From positions 2,542,001-2,606,000 of the forward strand of contig NZ_CP011452.2 in NCBI RefSeq assembly GCF_001008165.2: 64,000 nucleotides of DNA. The letters are read 5' to 3'. Position numbers and translations under genes: made by a program. This document shows, one piece after another, positions 46,512-56,173 of the stretch. Source of the DNA: Croceibacterium atlanticum. GTDB lineage: Bacteria > Pseudomonadota > Alphaproteobacteria > Sphingomonadales > Sphingomonadaceae. The notes below the pieces were generated by a model. The model ran no database searches, was not told the origin of the DNA, and saw only the letters and a program-made list of their open reading frames with translations. Position 1 is the stretch's first letter, and each line of letters begins with the position of its first letter.

Positions 46512-47671
46512 GGTATTTCCCGATGAACCGTAAACGTCTGGCCGTCGTGATCGGCCTTGCCATTCTCTTTGTAGTCGCGGCGCTCATGCTGTGGCCCGAT
46601 AACAAAGCTGACCAAAACGCCGAGGAGACGAGTGAGGAGGTCGAGCTTCCCGAAGGCCTTGTCCTGCTTGGCGCCGAACAAATTGAAGCGTCCCAGATAG
46701 TGGTTGAAACCGTCGGCCAGGGATCGGCGGTCGAGCTGGTCTTCCCGGCCACCGTCGCGGCAAGCCCGACGGCAAGTGCCCGCATCGATGCCCGCGCGGC
46801 GGGCGTGGTCCGCAGTGTCGGCAAAACGCTGGGCGATTACGTGAGGCAGGGCGAGACGATTGCCCGCATCGAGAGCGCCGACGCGGCTGCTCTCGCAGCG
46901 CAGTTGAGCGCAGCACGCGCGAGGGTCAACGAACTGTCCGCTGCCTACGATCGGGAGCGCCGCCTGTTCGAGGCCAATGTCACCGCACGGCAGGATCTCG
47001 AGGCCGCGCGAGCAAATCTGCAGGTCGCCCAGTCGGAACTTGCGCGCGCCCAGGCGGCAGTCTCCGCGGCGGGCGTTAGCGGCGACGGGCGCTCCCTTGC
47101 GGTTACGAGCCCGCTCGCGGGCAGAGTGACCTCGGCGCCTATCGTTCTCGGTTCCTTCGTCGATGCCGGGGAAGAACTCTATCAGGTCGTGAATCCGAAC
47201 GGCATGCAGGTCGAGGTTGCCCTCCCGTCGGCTGAAGCAAGCCGCATCCAGCCTGGCGACGAGGCGACGCTGGAAATCGCGGACAACCGGGAAGTGGGTG
47301 CGCGCGTGCGGTCTGTCACTCCCTCGCTCGATCCCGAAAGCCGCAGCGCTACGGCGGTCCTGTCGCTGGCAAGGCCGATTCCCGGCCTGCAGCCCGGGGC
47401 CTTCCTGCAGGCACGTATCCGCCCTTCGGGTGAGGTCGATACAGGCCGCATGTCGGTGCCGGAAAGTGCCGTCCAGACAATCGATGGCGCAGAAGTGGTC
47501 TTCGTTCGCACGCGCCGCGGGTTTCAAGCCCGTCCGGTGGTCACCGGTGCGCGTTCGGGAGGACGGGTGGTCATCGAGTCCGGTCTCGAAGCGCAGTGGC
47601 GGATCGCCACCACCAATGCCTTTTTGCTGAAGGCTGAACTCGAGAAGGAGGAGGCCGAGCATGGACACTGA
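46508..47671 (+). CDS. RND periplasmic adaptor, CzcB type (copy 2)
   Basis: A 387-residue adaptor anchored by an N-terminal helix (RKRLAVVIGLAILFVVAALML), unlike the lipoprotein adaptor of copy 1. The core has AAGVVRSVGKTLGDYVRQGETIARI (lipoyl half-domain), a long helical hairpin and LAGRVTSAPIVLGSFVDAGEEL. The tail ends EEAEHGH, possibly a metal-binding end. It overlaps czcC by ATGA and the RND gene by about 11 bp. It lacks the extra N-terminal CzcB domain seen in copy 1, so metal specificity may differ. Confidence 0.9.
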   Translation: MRYFPMNRKRLAVVIGLAILFVVAALMLWPDNKADQNAEETSEEVELPEGLVLLGAEQIEASQIVVETVGQGSAVELVFPATVAASPTASARIDARAAGVVRSVGKTLGDYVRQGETIARIESADAAALAAQLSAARARVNELSAAYDRERRLFEANVTARQDLEAARANLQVAQSELARAQAAVSAAGVSGDGRSLAVTSPLAGRVTSAPIVLGSFVDAGEELYQVVNPNGMQVEVALPSAEASRIQPGDEATLEIADNREVGARVRSVTPSLDPESRSATAVLSLARPIPGLQPGAFLQARIRPSGEVDTGRMSVPESAVQTIDGAEVVFVRTRRGFQARPVVTGARSGGRVVIESGLEAQWRIATTNAFLLKAELEKEEAEHGH

Positions 47672-50600
47672 TCACATGCAGGACGCGGATCGCTCCCACC
47701 ACCATGGCCTGATCGGCATGATCCTCGACGTCGCCGTGCGCTTTCGCTGGGCGATGGTCGTGCTGACGCTCGGTGTGGCAATCTATGGCGTGGTGAATTT
47801 GCTCCGCCTGCCCATCGATGCCGTGCCCGATATCACCAACGTACAGGTGCAGATCAACACCGAGGCACCAGCCTTGTCGCCCTCGCAAGTCGAGACGCAG
47901 GTCACCTATCCCGTTGAAACCGGGCTTGCCGGTATCGAGGGTCTGGAGATGACCCGCTCGATATCGCGCAACGGGTTCAGCCAGGTGACCGCAATTTTCG
48001 AGGAAGGGACCGACATCTATTTCGCGCGTCAGCAGGTCAACGAACGGCTGACGCCCATAAGCGCCTCCCTACCCGAGGGTGCCGAACCGGTGATGGGACC
48101 CATCTCGACCGGCTTGGGCGAAGTGCTCATGTATACCATCGAGTACGAGTTTCCGGACGGCAAGGAAGCACCGCGGGGCGGAGCGGTCGGTTGGCAGTCC
48201 GACGGGAGTTTTGTGACCGAACGTGGCGACCGGCTCGACAGCGATGTTGCCAAGGCTGCCTATCTGCGAACCATCCAGGACTGGGTGGTTGCACCCCTCA
48301 TGCGGTCGGTCGACGGTGTGGCAGGTGTCGACTCGATCGGCGGCTTCGAAAAGCAATACCTCGTTCAACCCGATCCCGCGCGAATGACCGGATACGGTTT
48401 GTCGTTCGACGAAGTGATTACCGCGCTGGAAGCGGCCAACCTCGCCGAAGGCGCCAATTTCGTCGAGCGGGCCGGTGAAGCGCTCCTCGCCCGGGTCGAT
48501 GCGCGCCTCGGCAGTGTCGAGGATATCGAGCAGGCGGTCGTTTCCACCCGCGAGGGGGTCCCCATTCGCGTAGGCGACATTGCCACGGTCAGCATCGGTG
48601 GCGACCTGCGAACGGGCGCGGCGTCGCTGAATGGCGATGAAGCAGTCGTGGGTACCGTGCTCATGCGCGCGGGCGAGAACAGCCGCACCGTTTCGGCCCA
48701 GGCGGCCGAACGGCTCGAGGAAGTTCGCAGCTCCCTGCCGGAAGGAATTGTCGCGGAGATCGTCTACAACCGGTCTTCGCTGGTCGATGCCACGATCGCG
48801 ACCGTCGAGAAGAACCTCGTTGAAGGCGCGCTTCTGGTGATCGCAATCCTGTTCTTGCTGTTGGGAAATATCCGGGCAGCGATCATCGCGGCGCTGGTCA
48901 TTCCTTTTTCCATGCTGATGGCATCGATCGGAATGAACCGGCTCGGCGTTTCGGGCAACCTCATGAGCCTGGGTGCGCTGGACTTCGGCTTGATCGTCGA
49001 TGGTGCAGTCATCATCGTCGAGAACAGCGTCGCGAGGCTCGCGGCCCGACAGGAACACGAAGGGCGACTTCTCACACTGGGCGAGAGGCTGACGGAAACG
49101 CGGCTTGCCGCGCAGGAAATGATCAAGCCGACTGTGTACGGGCAGGCGATCATTCTTCTCGTCTTCGCACCGCTTCTGACCTTTACCGGGGTCGAAGGCA
49201 AAACCTTCTCGCCCATGGCGATCACGGTCATGCTCGCGCTCGCCTCGGCGTTCGTGTTGTCGCTGACCTTCGTCCCGGCAATGATCGCCATCCTGCTCAA
49301 CAAGAAGCTGACGGAAAAGGAGGTCAAGCCGATCCGGATCGCCAAGGAGCGATACGGACCGCTGGTCCGCAGGGCGATCACCCGCCCTTGGCCGGTCATC
49401 GGCATGGGCGTCGGCATCTTCGCCTTTGCGGCCTTCGTGTTCAGCTTCCTCGGGAGCGAGTTCACACCGCAATTGGACGAGCGCGACATCGCCGTGCAAT
49501 CGCTGCGTATTCCTTCGACATCGCTCGAACGTTCGCTCGCGATGCAAAGGCGGGTCGAGGACCGGCTCGAGCAGTTTGAGCAGGTCGAGCTCGTCTTTTC
49601 GCGGACGGGCACGGCGGAAGTGGCCAGTGACCCGATGCCGCCGAACGCTTCCGATGCGTACGTGATCCTCAAACCCCGTGAGGAATGGCCCGATCCCGAC
49701 CTCGCCAAGGACGAGTTGGTCGCGCAAATGGAGAGCGCCCTCAGCAGTCTCGTCGGCAACCTTTACGAGTTCAGCCAACCGATCGAATTGCGGTTCAACG
49801 AATTGATCGCAGGCGTTCGCGGAGATGTTGCCGTCAAGATCTACGGAGACGATCTCAGCGCCATGACCTCGGCGGCGAACGAGGTTGCGGGCGCGCTGCG
49901 CAATGTCGACGGCGCCGCGGACGTCAAGGTCCAGCAAGTGACCGGGTTCCCCACCCTCGATATTGCCTTCGATCGGCCAGCGATTGCCCGTTACGGGCTG
50001 AAGGTCGAAGACGTTGCGCAATCGGTGGCGATCGCACTGGGCGGTCGGCCTGCGGGCCTCGTTTTCGAAGGCGATCGCCGCTTCGATGTGGTTGTGCGGT
50101 TGTCGGACGCGACCCGCGACGATTTCGACCAGTTGGGTGCTTTGCCGGTGCTGCTCCCGAACGGGGCAACCATACCGCTACGCTCGGTTGCCGAGTTCCG
50201 TGTGGTGGATGGTCTCGCGGAGGTTCGCCGGGAACAGGGACGCAGACTGGTGATCGTCTCGTCCAACGTGCGAGAACGCGACCTCGGGTCTTTTGTAGAA
50301 GAGGCCCAGGAAAGGGTCGCGGCGCAGGTCGAACTGCCCGCTGCCGCGTTTATCGAGTGGGGCGGGCAATACCAGAACCTCCAAGCCGCTCAGGAAAGAC
50401 TTCAGATAGTCATTCCCATCGCGTTCGCGGTCATTCTCCTGCTGCTTTACATGGCGGTTGGGGGCTGGGTGCCGGCGCTCGCCGTATTCAGCGCGATCCC
50501 GTTGGCCCTGGCAGGCGGAATATTCTCCTTGGCTCTGCGCGGGATGCCATTCTCGGTATCTGCGGCGGTAGGCTTTATCGCCCTGTCGGGCGTGGCGACC

Positions 50601-50972
50601 TTGAATGGCCTTGTGATGGTGACTGCGATCCGTCAGCGGCTCGACAAGGGCATGGCGCTCGATGATGCGATCGTCGATGGTGGACTGGCGCGCCTGAGGC
50701 CGGTTCTCATGACCGCGCTCGTCGCATCGCTCGGCTTCGTGCCGATGGCCATTGCGACCGGGACCGGCGCGGAAGTGCAGCGTCCCTTGGCGACAGTCGT
50801 CATCGGAGGATTGATCACGGCCACCGCGCTCACCCTCTTCGTCTTGCCCGCAGTCTTGAAGCTGGTTTTCGGGACCAGAGAAGATGACCGGACCTGGCGA
50901 CAGCGCTGGTGGGAGCGGCTGCGGCGCAATTTGACAAGCGATGAGCAGCGCGAGCTGAAGGACATCGCATGA
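47661..50972 (+). CDS. Heavy-metal RND efflux pump, CzcA type (copy 2)
   Basis: A 1,103-residue HME-RND pump, about 50 longer than copy 1. The N-terminus carries an extra cytoplasmic His stretch (MDTDHMQDADRSHHHG). The proton-relay motif is [21 protein letters not shown] longer loop after YEFPDGKEAPRGGAVG is absent in copy 1. Core segments such as [15 protein letters not shown] and [20 protein letters not shown] are conserved. With the CzcB/CzcC encoded upstream it forms a tripartite efflux complex for divalent metals. The pump has all key residues. Confidence 0.94.
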   Translation: MDTDHMQDADRSHHHGLIGMILDVAVRFRWAMVVLTLGVAIYGVVNLLRLPIDAVPDITNVQVQINTEAPALSPSQVETQVTYPVETGLAGIEGLEMTRSISRNGFSQVTAIFEEGTDIYFARQQVNERLTPISASLPEGAEPVMGPISTGLGEVLMYTIEYEFPDGKEAPRGGAVGWQSDGSFVTERGDRLDSDVAKAAYLRTIQDWVVAPLMRSVDGVAGVDSIGGFEKQYLVQPDPARMTGYGLSFDEVITALEAANLAEGANFVERAGEALLARVDARLGSVEDIEQAVVSTREGVPIRVGDIATVSIGGDLRTGAASLNGDEAVVGTVLMRAGENSRTVSAQAAERLEEVRSSLPEGIVAEIVYNRSSLVDATIATVEKNLVEGALLVIAILFLLLGNIRAAIIAALVIPFSMLMASIGMNRLGVSGNLMSLGALDFGLIVDGAVIIVENSVARLAARQEHEGRLLTLGERLTETRLAAQEMIKPTVYGQAIILLVFAPLLTFTGVEGKTFSPMAITVMLALASAFVLSLTFVPAMIAILLNKKLTEKEVKPIRIAKERYGPLVRRAITRPWPVIGMGVGIFAFAAFVFSFLGSEFTPQLDERDIAVQSLRIPSTSLERSLAMQRRVEDRLEQFEQVELVFSRTGTAEVASDPMPPNASDAYVILKPREEWPDPDLAKDELVAQMESALSSLVGNLYEFSQPIELRFNELIAGVRGDVAVKIYGDDLSAMTSAANEVAGALRNVDGAADVKVQQVTGFPTLDIAFDRPAIARYGLKVEDVAQSVAIALGGRPAGLVFEGDRRFDVVVRLSDATRDDFDQLGALPVLLPNGATIPLRSVAEFRVVDGLAEVRREQGRRLVIVSSNVRERDLGSFVEEAQERVAAQVELPAAAFIEWGGQYQNLQAAQERLQIVIPIAFAVILLLLYMAVGGWVPALAVFSAIPLALAGGIFSLALRGMPFSVSAAVGFIALSGVATLNGLVMVTAIRQRLDKGMALDDAIVDGGLARLRPVLMTALVASLGFVPMAIATGTGAEVQRPLATVVIGGLITATALTLFVLPAVLKLVFGTREDDRTWRQRWWERLRRNLTSDEQRELKDIA

Positions 50973-50994
50973 CCGATCGGGAAAGGAAAATACG

Positions 50995-51366
50995 GTGCTG
51001 GCACTGAAGGAAAAGAACGGACTGCTCTGGATACGTGCCGGAGGCAGGCAGGGGGATGAAGCCTATGACCGCTTTGTTCCCCAATTCGAACATATCGCAG
51101 AGCGCGAGGCCGGTACCGTCCCGATGGTGATCGAGCTCGCGCCTGACTTTTCGGGTTGGAACTTCGGAGGTCTCTGGCGCGATCTCAAGTTCGACATCCG
51201 GCATAAGGATTGTTTCGGCCGGATCGCCATAATCGGCGACAGCGAATGGGAAGAGTGGGGCACGAAATTGTCATCCTCACTCTTCCGCACCGAAATGAAG
51301 TTCTTCCGGCCAACACAGCGTAGTCATGCGGAAAGCTGGGTACAAACCGAGGAGGACGCAGCATGA
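50995..51366 (+). CDS. STAS/SpoIIAA-like protein
   Basis: A 123-residue soluble protein from a GTG at 50995. It fits the SpoIIAA-like (STAS/SEC14-type) fold: ALKEKNGLLWIRAGGRQ, FVPQFEHIAEREAGTVPMVIELAPDFSGWNFGGLWRDLKFDIRH, then GRIAIIGDSEWEEWGTKL and a C-terminal FFRPTQRSHAESWV. Such proteins are often found in metal and stress gene clusters without known function. The stop codon overlaps the start of the CDF transporter gene (51363-51366), so it belongs to the same operon. Confidence 0.75.
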   Translation: MLALKEKNGLLWIRAGGRQGDEAYDRFVPQFEHIAEREAGTVPMVIELAPDFSGWNFGGLWRDLKFDIRHKDCFGRIAIIGDSEWEEWGTKLSSSLFRTEMKFFRPTQRSHAESWVQTEEDAA

Positions 51367-51992
51367 GTGGCGGACATGAGGTCGATGTCGGGTCGCCTGA
51401 AAAGCGCAAGACCCTGTGGGTTGTCCTGTGGCTTAACGTGGCCATCGCGATCGGCTTTTTCGCGGTCGGGTATTTTGCCGATTCTAATGCGCTGTTGGCG
51501 AACGGCCTCGATAATTCATCCGATGCCATCGTTTATGCGCTCAGCCTGCTCGCGCTGACCCGCTCACGGACCTGGAAACGCGGGGCCGCACGTTTCTCCG
51601 GCATCATGCTGCTGATCTTCTCTGCTGGGGTTATCTTCGATGCTTACCGACGGTTTGTGGAAGGGTCCGATCCGGGCGGGATATTGATGATGGCGATGGC
51701 GTTCATCGCGGGGATGGTCAATCTCTATTGCCTGCGCCTGCTGCAGAAGATGGAGAACAAGGACGTCAATATGCGGGCGGCGACCACCTTCAGCTTCAAC
51801 GACTTTATCTCTAATGGCGGGATCATTATCGCCGGCATCATTGTGATGCTGACCGGAACCAACTGGCCCGACCTCGTTGTGGGCATCGCGGTAGCTTGCA
51901 TCGCTCTCTATGGCGGCATCGAGATTCTGCGCGACGCTCACATGGATAGCCACGACGATGCGGGAACCAAACACGGCGAGAAGAGGAATTGA
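51363..51992 (+). CDS. Short CDF-like cation transporter
   Basis: A 209-residue protein with about six membrane segments and no C-terminal CDF domain. The TM2 region is LANGLDNSSDAIVYALSLLAL and the TM5 region is FSFNDFISNGGIIIAG, where canonical CDF H/D-x3-D residues are replaced by N and D. The tail (HMDSHDDAGTKHG) is His/Asp-rich. Similar short transporters occur with mer, pbr and czc genes. It probably exports a divalent metal, but the unusual binding residues make the substrate uncertain. The next reading frame begins immediately after its stop. Confidence 0.78.
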   Translation: MSGGHEVDVGSPEKRKTLWVVLWLNVAIAIGFFAVGYFADSNALLANGLDNSSDAIVYALSLLALTRSRTWKRGAARFSGIMLLIFSAGVIFDAYRRFVEGSDPGGILMMAMAFIAGMVNLYCLRLLQKMENKDVNMRAATTFSFNDFISNGGIIIAGIIVMLTGTNWPDLVVGIAVACIALYGGIEILRDAHMDSHDDAGTKHGEKRN

Positions 51993-52496
51993 CCCTATTC
52001 GATCTTCCTGCACAATGTGTCCGATGCGCTGGCTTCGGCCGGTGTGATCGTGGCTGGCGTGCTCATTCTGCGATACGAACTTTATATCGCCGATCTGACC
52101 ATCACGGTGGTCATTGGTGACTTTGTGATCTGGCAGGGCGTTACTTTGTTGCCTCGCACGGTGCGTCTCTTGATGGGCGCGGTGCCGGACGAAAGCGAGT
52201 TCGATCGCATTGTGAGCGACCTGCGTGACGCAGAAGGCGTGGCCGACGTCCATCACGTCCAAGTCTGGAGCATCAGCGAGCATTATCGCGCGCTTGAGGC
52301 GCATGTCGTTCCTGCCGAATCTTCGTTGCAGGCTTTCGAGGATGTGAAGGCGCGGGCTCGCGGTATGCTCGAGACGCGGCACGCCATCACCCATGCAACG
52401 TTCGAAGCCTGCCTCGCTGCCAACTGTGATCCGGTTATGGTCCCGGGCCATCAGGTCGAAAAGAACCAATGCCAAGACCATGATCACGACCATTGA
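51993..52496 (+). pseudogene. CDF transporter fragment (3' half)
   Basis: Directly after the TGA of the short transporter, and in the same frame, comes PYSIFLHNVSDALASAGVIVAGVLI, which is TM5 of an ordinary CDF transporter with its H-x3-D site, then TM6 and a complete C-terminal domain (VHHVQVWSISEHYRALEAHVV) ending in a His-rich tail (QCQDHDHDH). TM1-TM4 are missing and no good start codon is seen (GTG at 52017 lies inside TM5). It looks like the 3' half of a CzcD-like gene brought next to another transporter by recombination. It may be untranslated, or read through from the gene before it. Confidence 0.75.
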
Positions 52497-52587
52497 CAAG
52501 CGCGGCGATCAGGTCGGCCGCTGCAAGCAAGCAGTTTGGTAGCGCACGGCATGAACCGCCCTGCAACTCGTAAATGAGGACCGACGA

Positions 52588-54228
52588 ATGAAAGCTTCCG
52601 ATCTTATGGTCGCCGCGCTCGAGGCAGAGGGTGTCGAGTATGTTTTCGCCGTTCCAGGCGAAGAGAACCTGGATCTTCTGGAATCGCTGCGAACTTCCAC
52701 CATCACGCTGGTTCTGGCCCGTCACGAACAGGGCGCTGGCTTCATGGCGGCAACTTATGGCCGCCTGACCGGCAAGGCAGGTGTGTGCCTGGCAACACTC
52801 GGGCCAGGTGCCACGAACCTGACCACACCGGCGGCCTATGCCGCGCTCGGAGCCTTCCCGCTCGTGATCATTACCGGGCAGAAACCGATCAAGACCTCGA
52901 AACAGGCCCAGTTCCAGATTGTCGACGTCGTTTCCCTGTTCACCCCGCTGTGCAAGGCATCGACCCAGATTGTGAACGGCAACCGCATCCCGTCGCTCGT
53001 TCGCGAGGGATTTCGCCTGGCGCAGGAAGAAAGGCCGGGCGCTGTGCTGCTCGAGCTGCCCGAAGACATTGCTGAAGAGCAAACGGTCGAACCTGTCATA
53101 CCGCCGCATGACAGGCGCTATGCCGTAGCGGGTGACGCCGCTCTAGATGAGGCAGCGAGACGTATCCTCGCTGCACAGAGACCTCTGCTACTGATCGGAG
53201 CCGGAGCGAACCGCCGCTGCGCTTCGAAGGCGTTGCGCAAATTCGTATCCGATACGGGCTTTCCCTTCTTTGACACCCAGATGGGCAAAGGCGTGGTCGA
53301 TGAAGATAGCGAGCTCTATCTGGGCACCGCAGCACTATCGTCGGGAGATTATGTTCACTGCGCGATCGAAAAGGCCGATCTGATCGTCAATATCGGTCAC
53401 GATGTGGTTGAAAAGCCGCCCTTCTTCATGGAGCCGGGCGGGCAGACCGTCATCCATATCAATTACAAGGCGGCCGAAGTCGATCAGGTCTACTTCCCGC
53501 AGCTCGAGGTCATCGGCGACATCGCCGGATCGGTCGAGCGCCTCGGAAGCCGTTTGGATGGCAAGCTCCAATGCGACCGCGGCTATTATACCGCGCTGCA
53601 TCGCGAGATTGCTTCGCACATCTCCGAAACCAGCGACGACGAACGTTTTCCGATGGTCCCCCAGCGCGTGGTTGCCGACGTACGCAGCGTAATGGCGCGC
53701 GATGATATCGTTGCGCTCGACAACGGCATCTACAAGATCTGGTTCGCCAGAAACTACATTGCGAATGAACCGGGCACCATCCTTCTCGACAATGCATTGG
53801 CGACGATGGGCGCGGGCCTTCCGTCGGCCATGGTGGCGGCGATGCTGTCTCCCGGGCAAAGAGTTCTCGCGGTATGCGGTGATGGCGGGTTCATGATGAA
53901 CTCGCAGGAGCTGGAAACGGCCGTCAGGCTGGGCCTGAACCTCGTCGTACTCGTCTTGAACGATGCGGCATACGGCATGATCCGCTGGAAGCAGGACCAG
54001 CTCGGTTTTCCGGACTACGGCCTGACCTTTTCCAATCCCGACTTTGTCACCTATGCACAAAGCTATGGAGCGACCGGCCACCGTGTCGAGCGAAGCGCGG
54101 ATCTGGTTTCGGTCCTGAACGCCGCATTCGAGGCTGGCGGCGTGCACCTTGTCGACCTGCCCGTCGATTATTCCGAAAACAAGAAGGTGCTGATCGACGA
54201 ACTCGGCGCAAAGGTGTGCGAGCTATGA
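52588..54228 (+). CDS. ThDP-dependent enzyme, acetolactate synthase-like
   Basis: A 546-residue ThDP-binding enzyme with three domains: FAVPGEENLDLLESLR and ARHEQGAGFMAATYGRLTGKAG (cofactor Glu47) at the N-terminus, a central domain with DTQMGKGVVDE, and a C-terminal ThDP fold with VCGDGGFMMNSQELETA...LVLNDAAYGMIRWKQ (Mg-binding GDG...N at about 430-460). It best resembles the acetolactate synthase large subunit branch. There is no small subunit gene, and the adjacent aldehyde dehydrogenase suggests a degradative carboligase or decarboxylase role. The substrate is unknown. It lies 91 bp after the CDF fragment. Confidence 0.85.
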   Translation: MKASDLMVAALEAEGVEYVFAVPGEENLDLLESLRTSTITLVLARHEQGAGFMAATYGRLTGKAGVCLATLGPGATNLTTPAAYAALGAFPLVIITGQKPIKTSKQAQFQIVDVVSLFTPLCKASTQIVNGNRIPSLVREGFRLAQEERPGAVLLELPEDIAEEQTVEPVIPPHDRRYAVAGDAALDEAARRILAAQRPLLLIGAGANRRCASKALRKFVSDTGFPFFDTQMGKGVVDEDSELYLGTAALSSGDYVHCAIEKADLIVNIGHDVVEKPPFFMEPGGQTVIHINYKAAEVDQVYFPQLEVIGDIAGSVERLGSRLDGKLQCDRGYYTALHREIASHISETSDDERFPMVPQRVVADVRSVMARDDIVALDNGIYKIWFARNYIANEPGTILLDNALATMGAGLPSAMVAAMLSPGQRVLAVCGDGGFMMNSQELETAVRLGLNLVVLVLNDAAYGMIRWKQDQLGFPDYGLTFSNPDFVTYAQSYGATGHRVERSADLVSVLNAAFEAGGVHLVDLPVDYSENKKVLIDELGAKVCEL

Positions 54229-55619
54229 AAACGATCGTTCACAATCCCTTCGACCGCTCGCCGATTGCAGAAGTAGCGCTTGTCGACTGGGCTCAAATCG
54301 ATGAATGGCTGAATGAAGCGCAGTTGCTCCACCGCGACCGCCATGGCTGGCTTGCCGTGCACGAGCGTGTCGCCATCCTCCGGCGGGCTGCGGATATCAT
54401 GCGCGAACGAGCCGAGGATCTGGCTCTCCAGATCGTCAGGGAGGGCGGCAAACCGCTGGTCGATGCGCGGGTGGAAGCCGGTCGCGCGATCAACAGCGTC
54501 GACTTGTGCGTTCAGGCGCTGAGTGAGGGCGGCGGCCATGAAATTCCGATGGACCTGACAGAAGCGGGTGCGGGAAGGACGGCCTATACCTTCCGCGAAC
54601 CGATCGGTCCTGTCGTGGCGATCTCGGCATTCAATCACCCGCTCAACCTGATCGTCCATCAGGTTGGACCGGCGGTAGCAGCCGGGTGCCCCGTTCTCAT
54701 CAAGCCTGCGCTGGAAACGCCTCTGTCATGCCAGAGCTTCGTGAGCATTCTTCATGAAGCCGGCCTGCCCGAGGCCTGGTGCCGGTTCGCACCTTGCGGC
54801 AACGATATTGCCGAAAGAATGGTAACCGATCCGCGCACGGAGTTCTTCTCATTCATCGGTTCTGCGAAAATTGGCTGGATGCTCCGCTCGAAGCTGGCGC
54901 CGGGAACCCGCATTGCTCTCGAGCACGGCGGCGCGGCGCCGGTAATCGTGGACAGCGGCGTGGAGCGCGCAGCAGTGATCGCCTCGTTGCTCAAAGGCGG
55001 GTTCTATCATTCGGGTCAGGTCTGCGTTTCCGTGCAGCGCGTGTACGTCCCTACTGCAGAATTGAAAGACTTCGCCAATGACCTAGGGCGAGCTGCCGAA
55101 AAGCTGGTCGTGGGCGATCCCGCCGATGCTAAAACCCAATGCGGCCCCTTGATCCGGACGGAGGAAGTCGACCGCGTCGAACGCTGGGTCGATGAAGCCA
55201 TTGCAGCAGGCGGCACCCTGGTGTGCGGGGGAAGCCGTCTGAGTGACACTCTTTTCTCCCCGACCGTCATTGTCGATCCTCCCGAAAGTGCCAAGGTATC
55301 CCAGGAAGAAATCTTCGGCCCCGTGATCTGCGTGTATGGCTATGACGATATCGACCTGGCTATCGAGCAGGCCAATGCCCTGCCTTACGCCTTTCAGGCC
55401 GCTGTATTCAGCGATCGGCTGTCAATCGCCAATCATTGCATACAGTCTCTGGCGGGATCGGCTGTGATGGTGAACGACCATACGGCATTCCGCGTGGACT
55501 GGATGCCTTTTGCAGGGCTGCGCCGCTCCGGGCTTGGCGTCGGCGGGATCCCCTACACTATGGCGGATATGAGCATTGAAAAAATGGCCGTCTGGAACTG
55601 GCCTGCGGCGGCATCATAG
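54225..55619 (+). CDS. Aldehyde dehydrogenase family protein
   Basis: A 464-residue NAD(P)-dependent aldehyde dehydrogenase. It starts at the ATG 54225 overlapping the previous stop (ATGA). The NAD segments are VVAISAFNHPLNL, VGPAVAAGCPVLIKPA and FFSFIGSAKIGWML; the general base Glu lies in ALEHGGAAPVIV (about 232) and the catalytic Cys in GFYHSGQVCVSVQRV (about 265). SQEEIFGPVICV and the C-terminal FAGLRRSGLGVGG are conserved. The coupling to the ThDP enzyme gene suggests the two act in sequence: one makes an aldehyde or keto product and the other oxidises it. Substrate unknown. Confidence 0.9.
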   Translation: MKTIVHNPFDRSPIAEVALVDWAQIDEWLNEAQLLHRDRHGWLAVHERVAILRRAADIMRERAEDLALQIVREGGKPLVDARVEAGRAINSVDLCVQALSEGGGHEIPMDLTEAGAGRTAYTFREPIGPVVAISAFNHPLNLIVHQVGPAVAAGCPVLIKPALETPLSCQSFVSILHEAGLPEAWCRFAPCGNDIAERMVTDPRTEFFSFIGSAKIGWMLRSKLAPGTRIALEHGGAAPVIVDSGVERAAVIASLLKGGFYHSGQVCVSVQRVYVPTAELKDFANDLGRAAEKLVVGDPADAKTQCGPLIRTEEVDRVERWVDEAIAAGGTLVCGGSRLSDTLFSPTVIVDPPESAKVSQEEIFGPVICVYGYDDIDLAIEQANALPYAFQAAVFSDRLSIANHCIQSLAGSAVMVNDHTAFRVDWMPFAGLRRSGLGVGGIPYTMADMSIEKMAVWNWPAAAS

Positions 55620-55756
55620 CCCGTTCGACAGACCCGGGATGGCGACACGGGCAGCTTCGCACTCGTCGGCCTTTCCCGAAGTTAAGTCTCTTATGGGCGG
55701 CCGACAAAAGCCGTGCATTGGCGAGCCTGACCGAACTGGCGCACGAGGCGCGGACA

Positions 55757-56155
55757 TCAAGGCTCGGCGGTACCCGCAAGTGCATCGATGATGCGGCAAT
55801 CGCCTACAGTGTCTTGCTCGCAGGCAGCGATCATACGCCCAAGTTCCGTCCGCAACGCCTCCAGGCTCGCGATCTTGCGCTCGACCTCGCCGAGATGGCT
55901 TCTGGCCAGAGCGTCGATGCCCGCGCAGGACCGGTCGGCATCATCGGAGAGATCGAGCAATTCCCTGATGCGTGCCATGGAGAAGCCGAGATCACGCGCG
56001 CGCCGTATGAAGTTAAGGCGCGCTTCCTCTGCTGGTCCATAATCGCGATAATTGGCCTGCGTGCGTGGAGGGGCAGCGAGGATACCCTCACGCTCGTAGA
56101 AGCGGATTGTTTCGGATTTGACGCCGGTTATCCGGGCAAGTTGACCAATTCTCAT
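55757..56155 (-). CDS. MerR-family metal-responsive regulator (CadR/PbrR/ZntR-like)
   Basis: A 132-residue MerR family activator. The winged helix is MRIGQLARITGVKSETIRFYEREGILAAPPRT; the dimerisation helix follows. Putative metal ligands are Cys77, Cys112 and Cys120, near the positions used by the CadR/PbrR subgroup. It is divergent from a CDF gene, with a perfect dyad in a long-spaced promoter between them. On binding metal it would unwind the spacer and start transcription of the transporter and permease genes. Cd, Pb or Zn are candidates. Confidence 0.9.
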   Translation of the reverse strand: MRIGQLARITGVKSETIRFYEREGILAAPPRTQANYRDYGPAEEARLNFIRRARDLGFSMARIRELLDLSDDADRSCAGIDALARSHLGEVERKIASLEALRTELGRMIAACEQDTVGDCRIIDALAGTAEP

Positions 56156-56173
56156 GACAAAGGCTCCTGTCGC

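Noticed and set aside
48069-50021. 650-codon frame antisense to the second czcA
   Set aside because: Composition is Asp/Arg/His-rich shadow; the plus strand is a complete RND pump.
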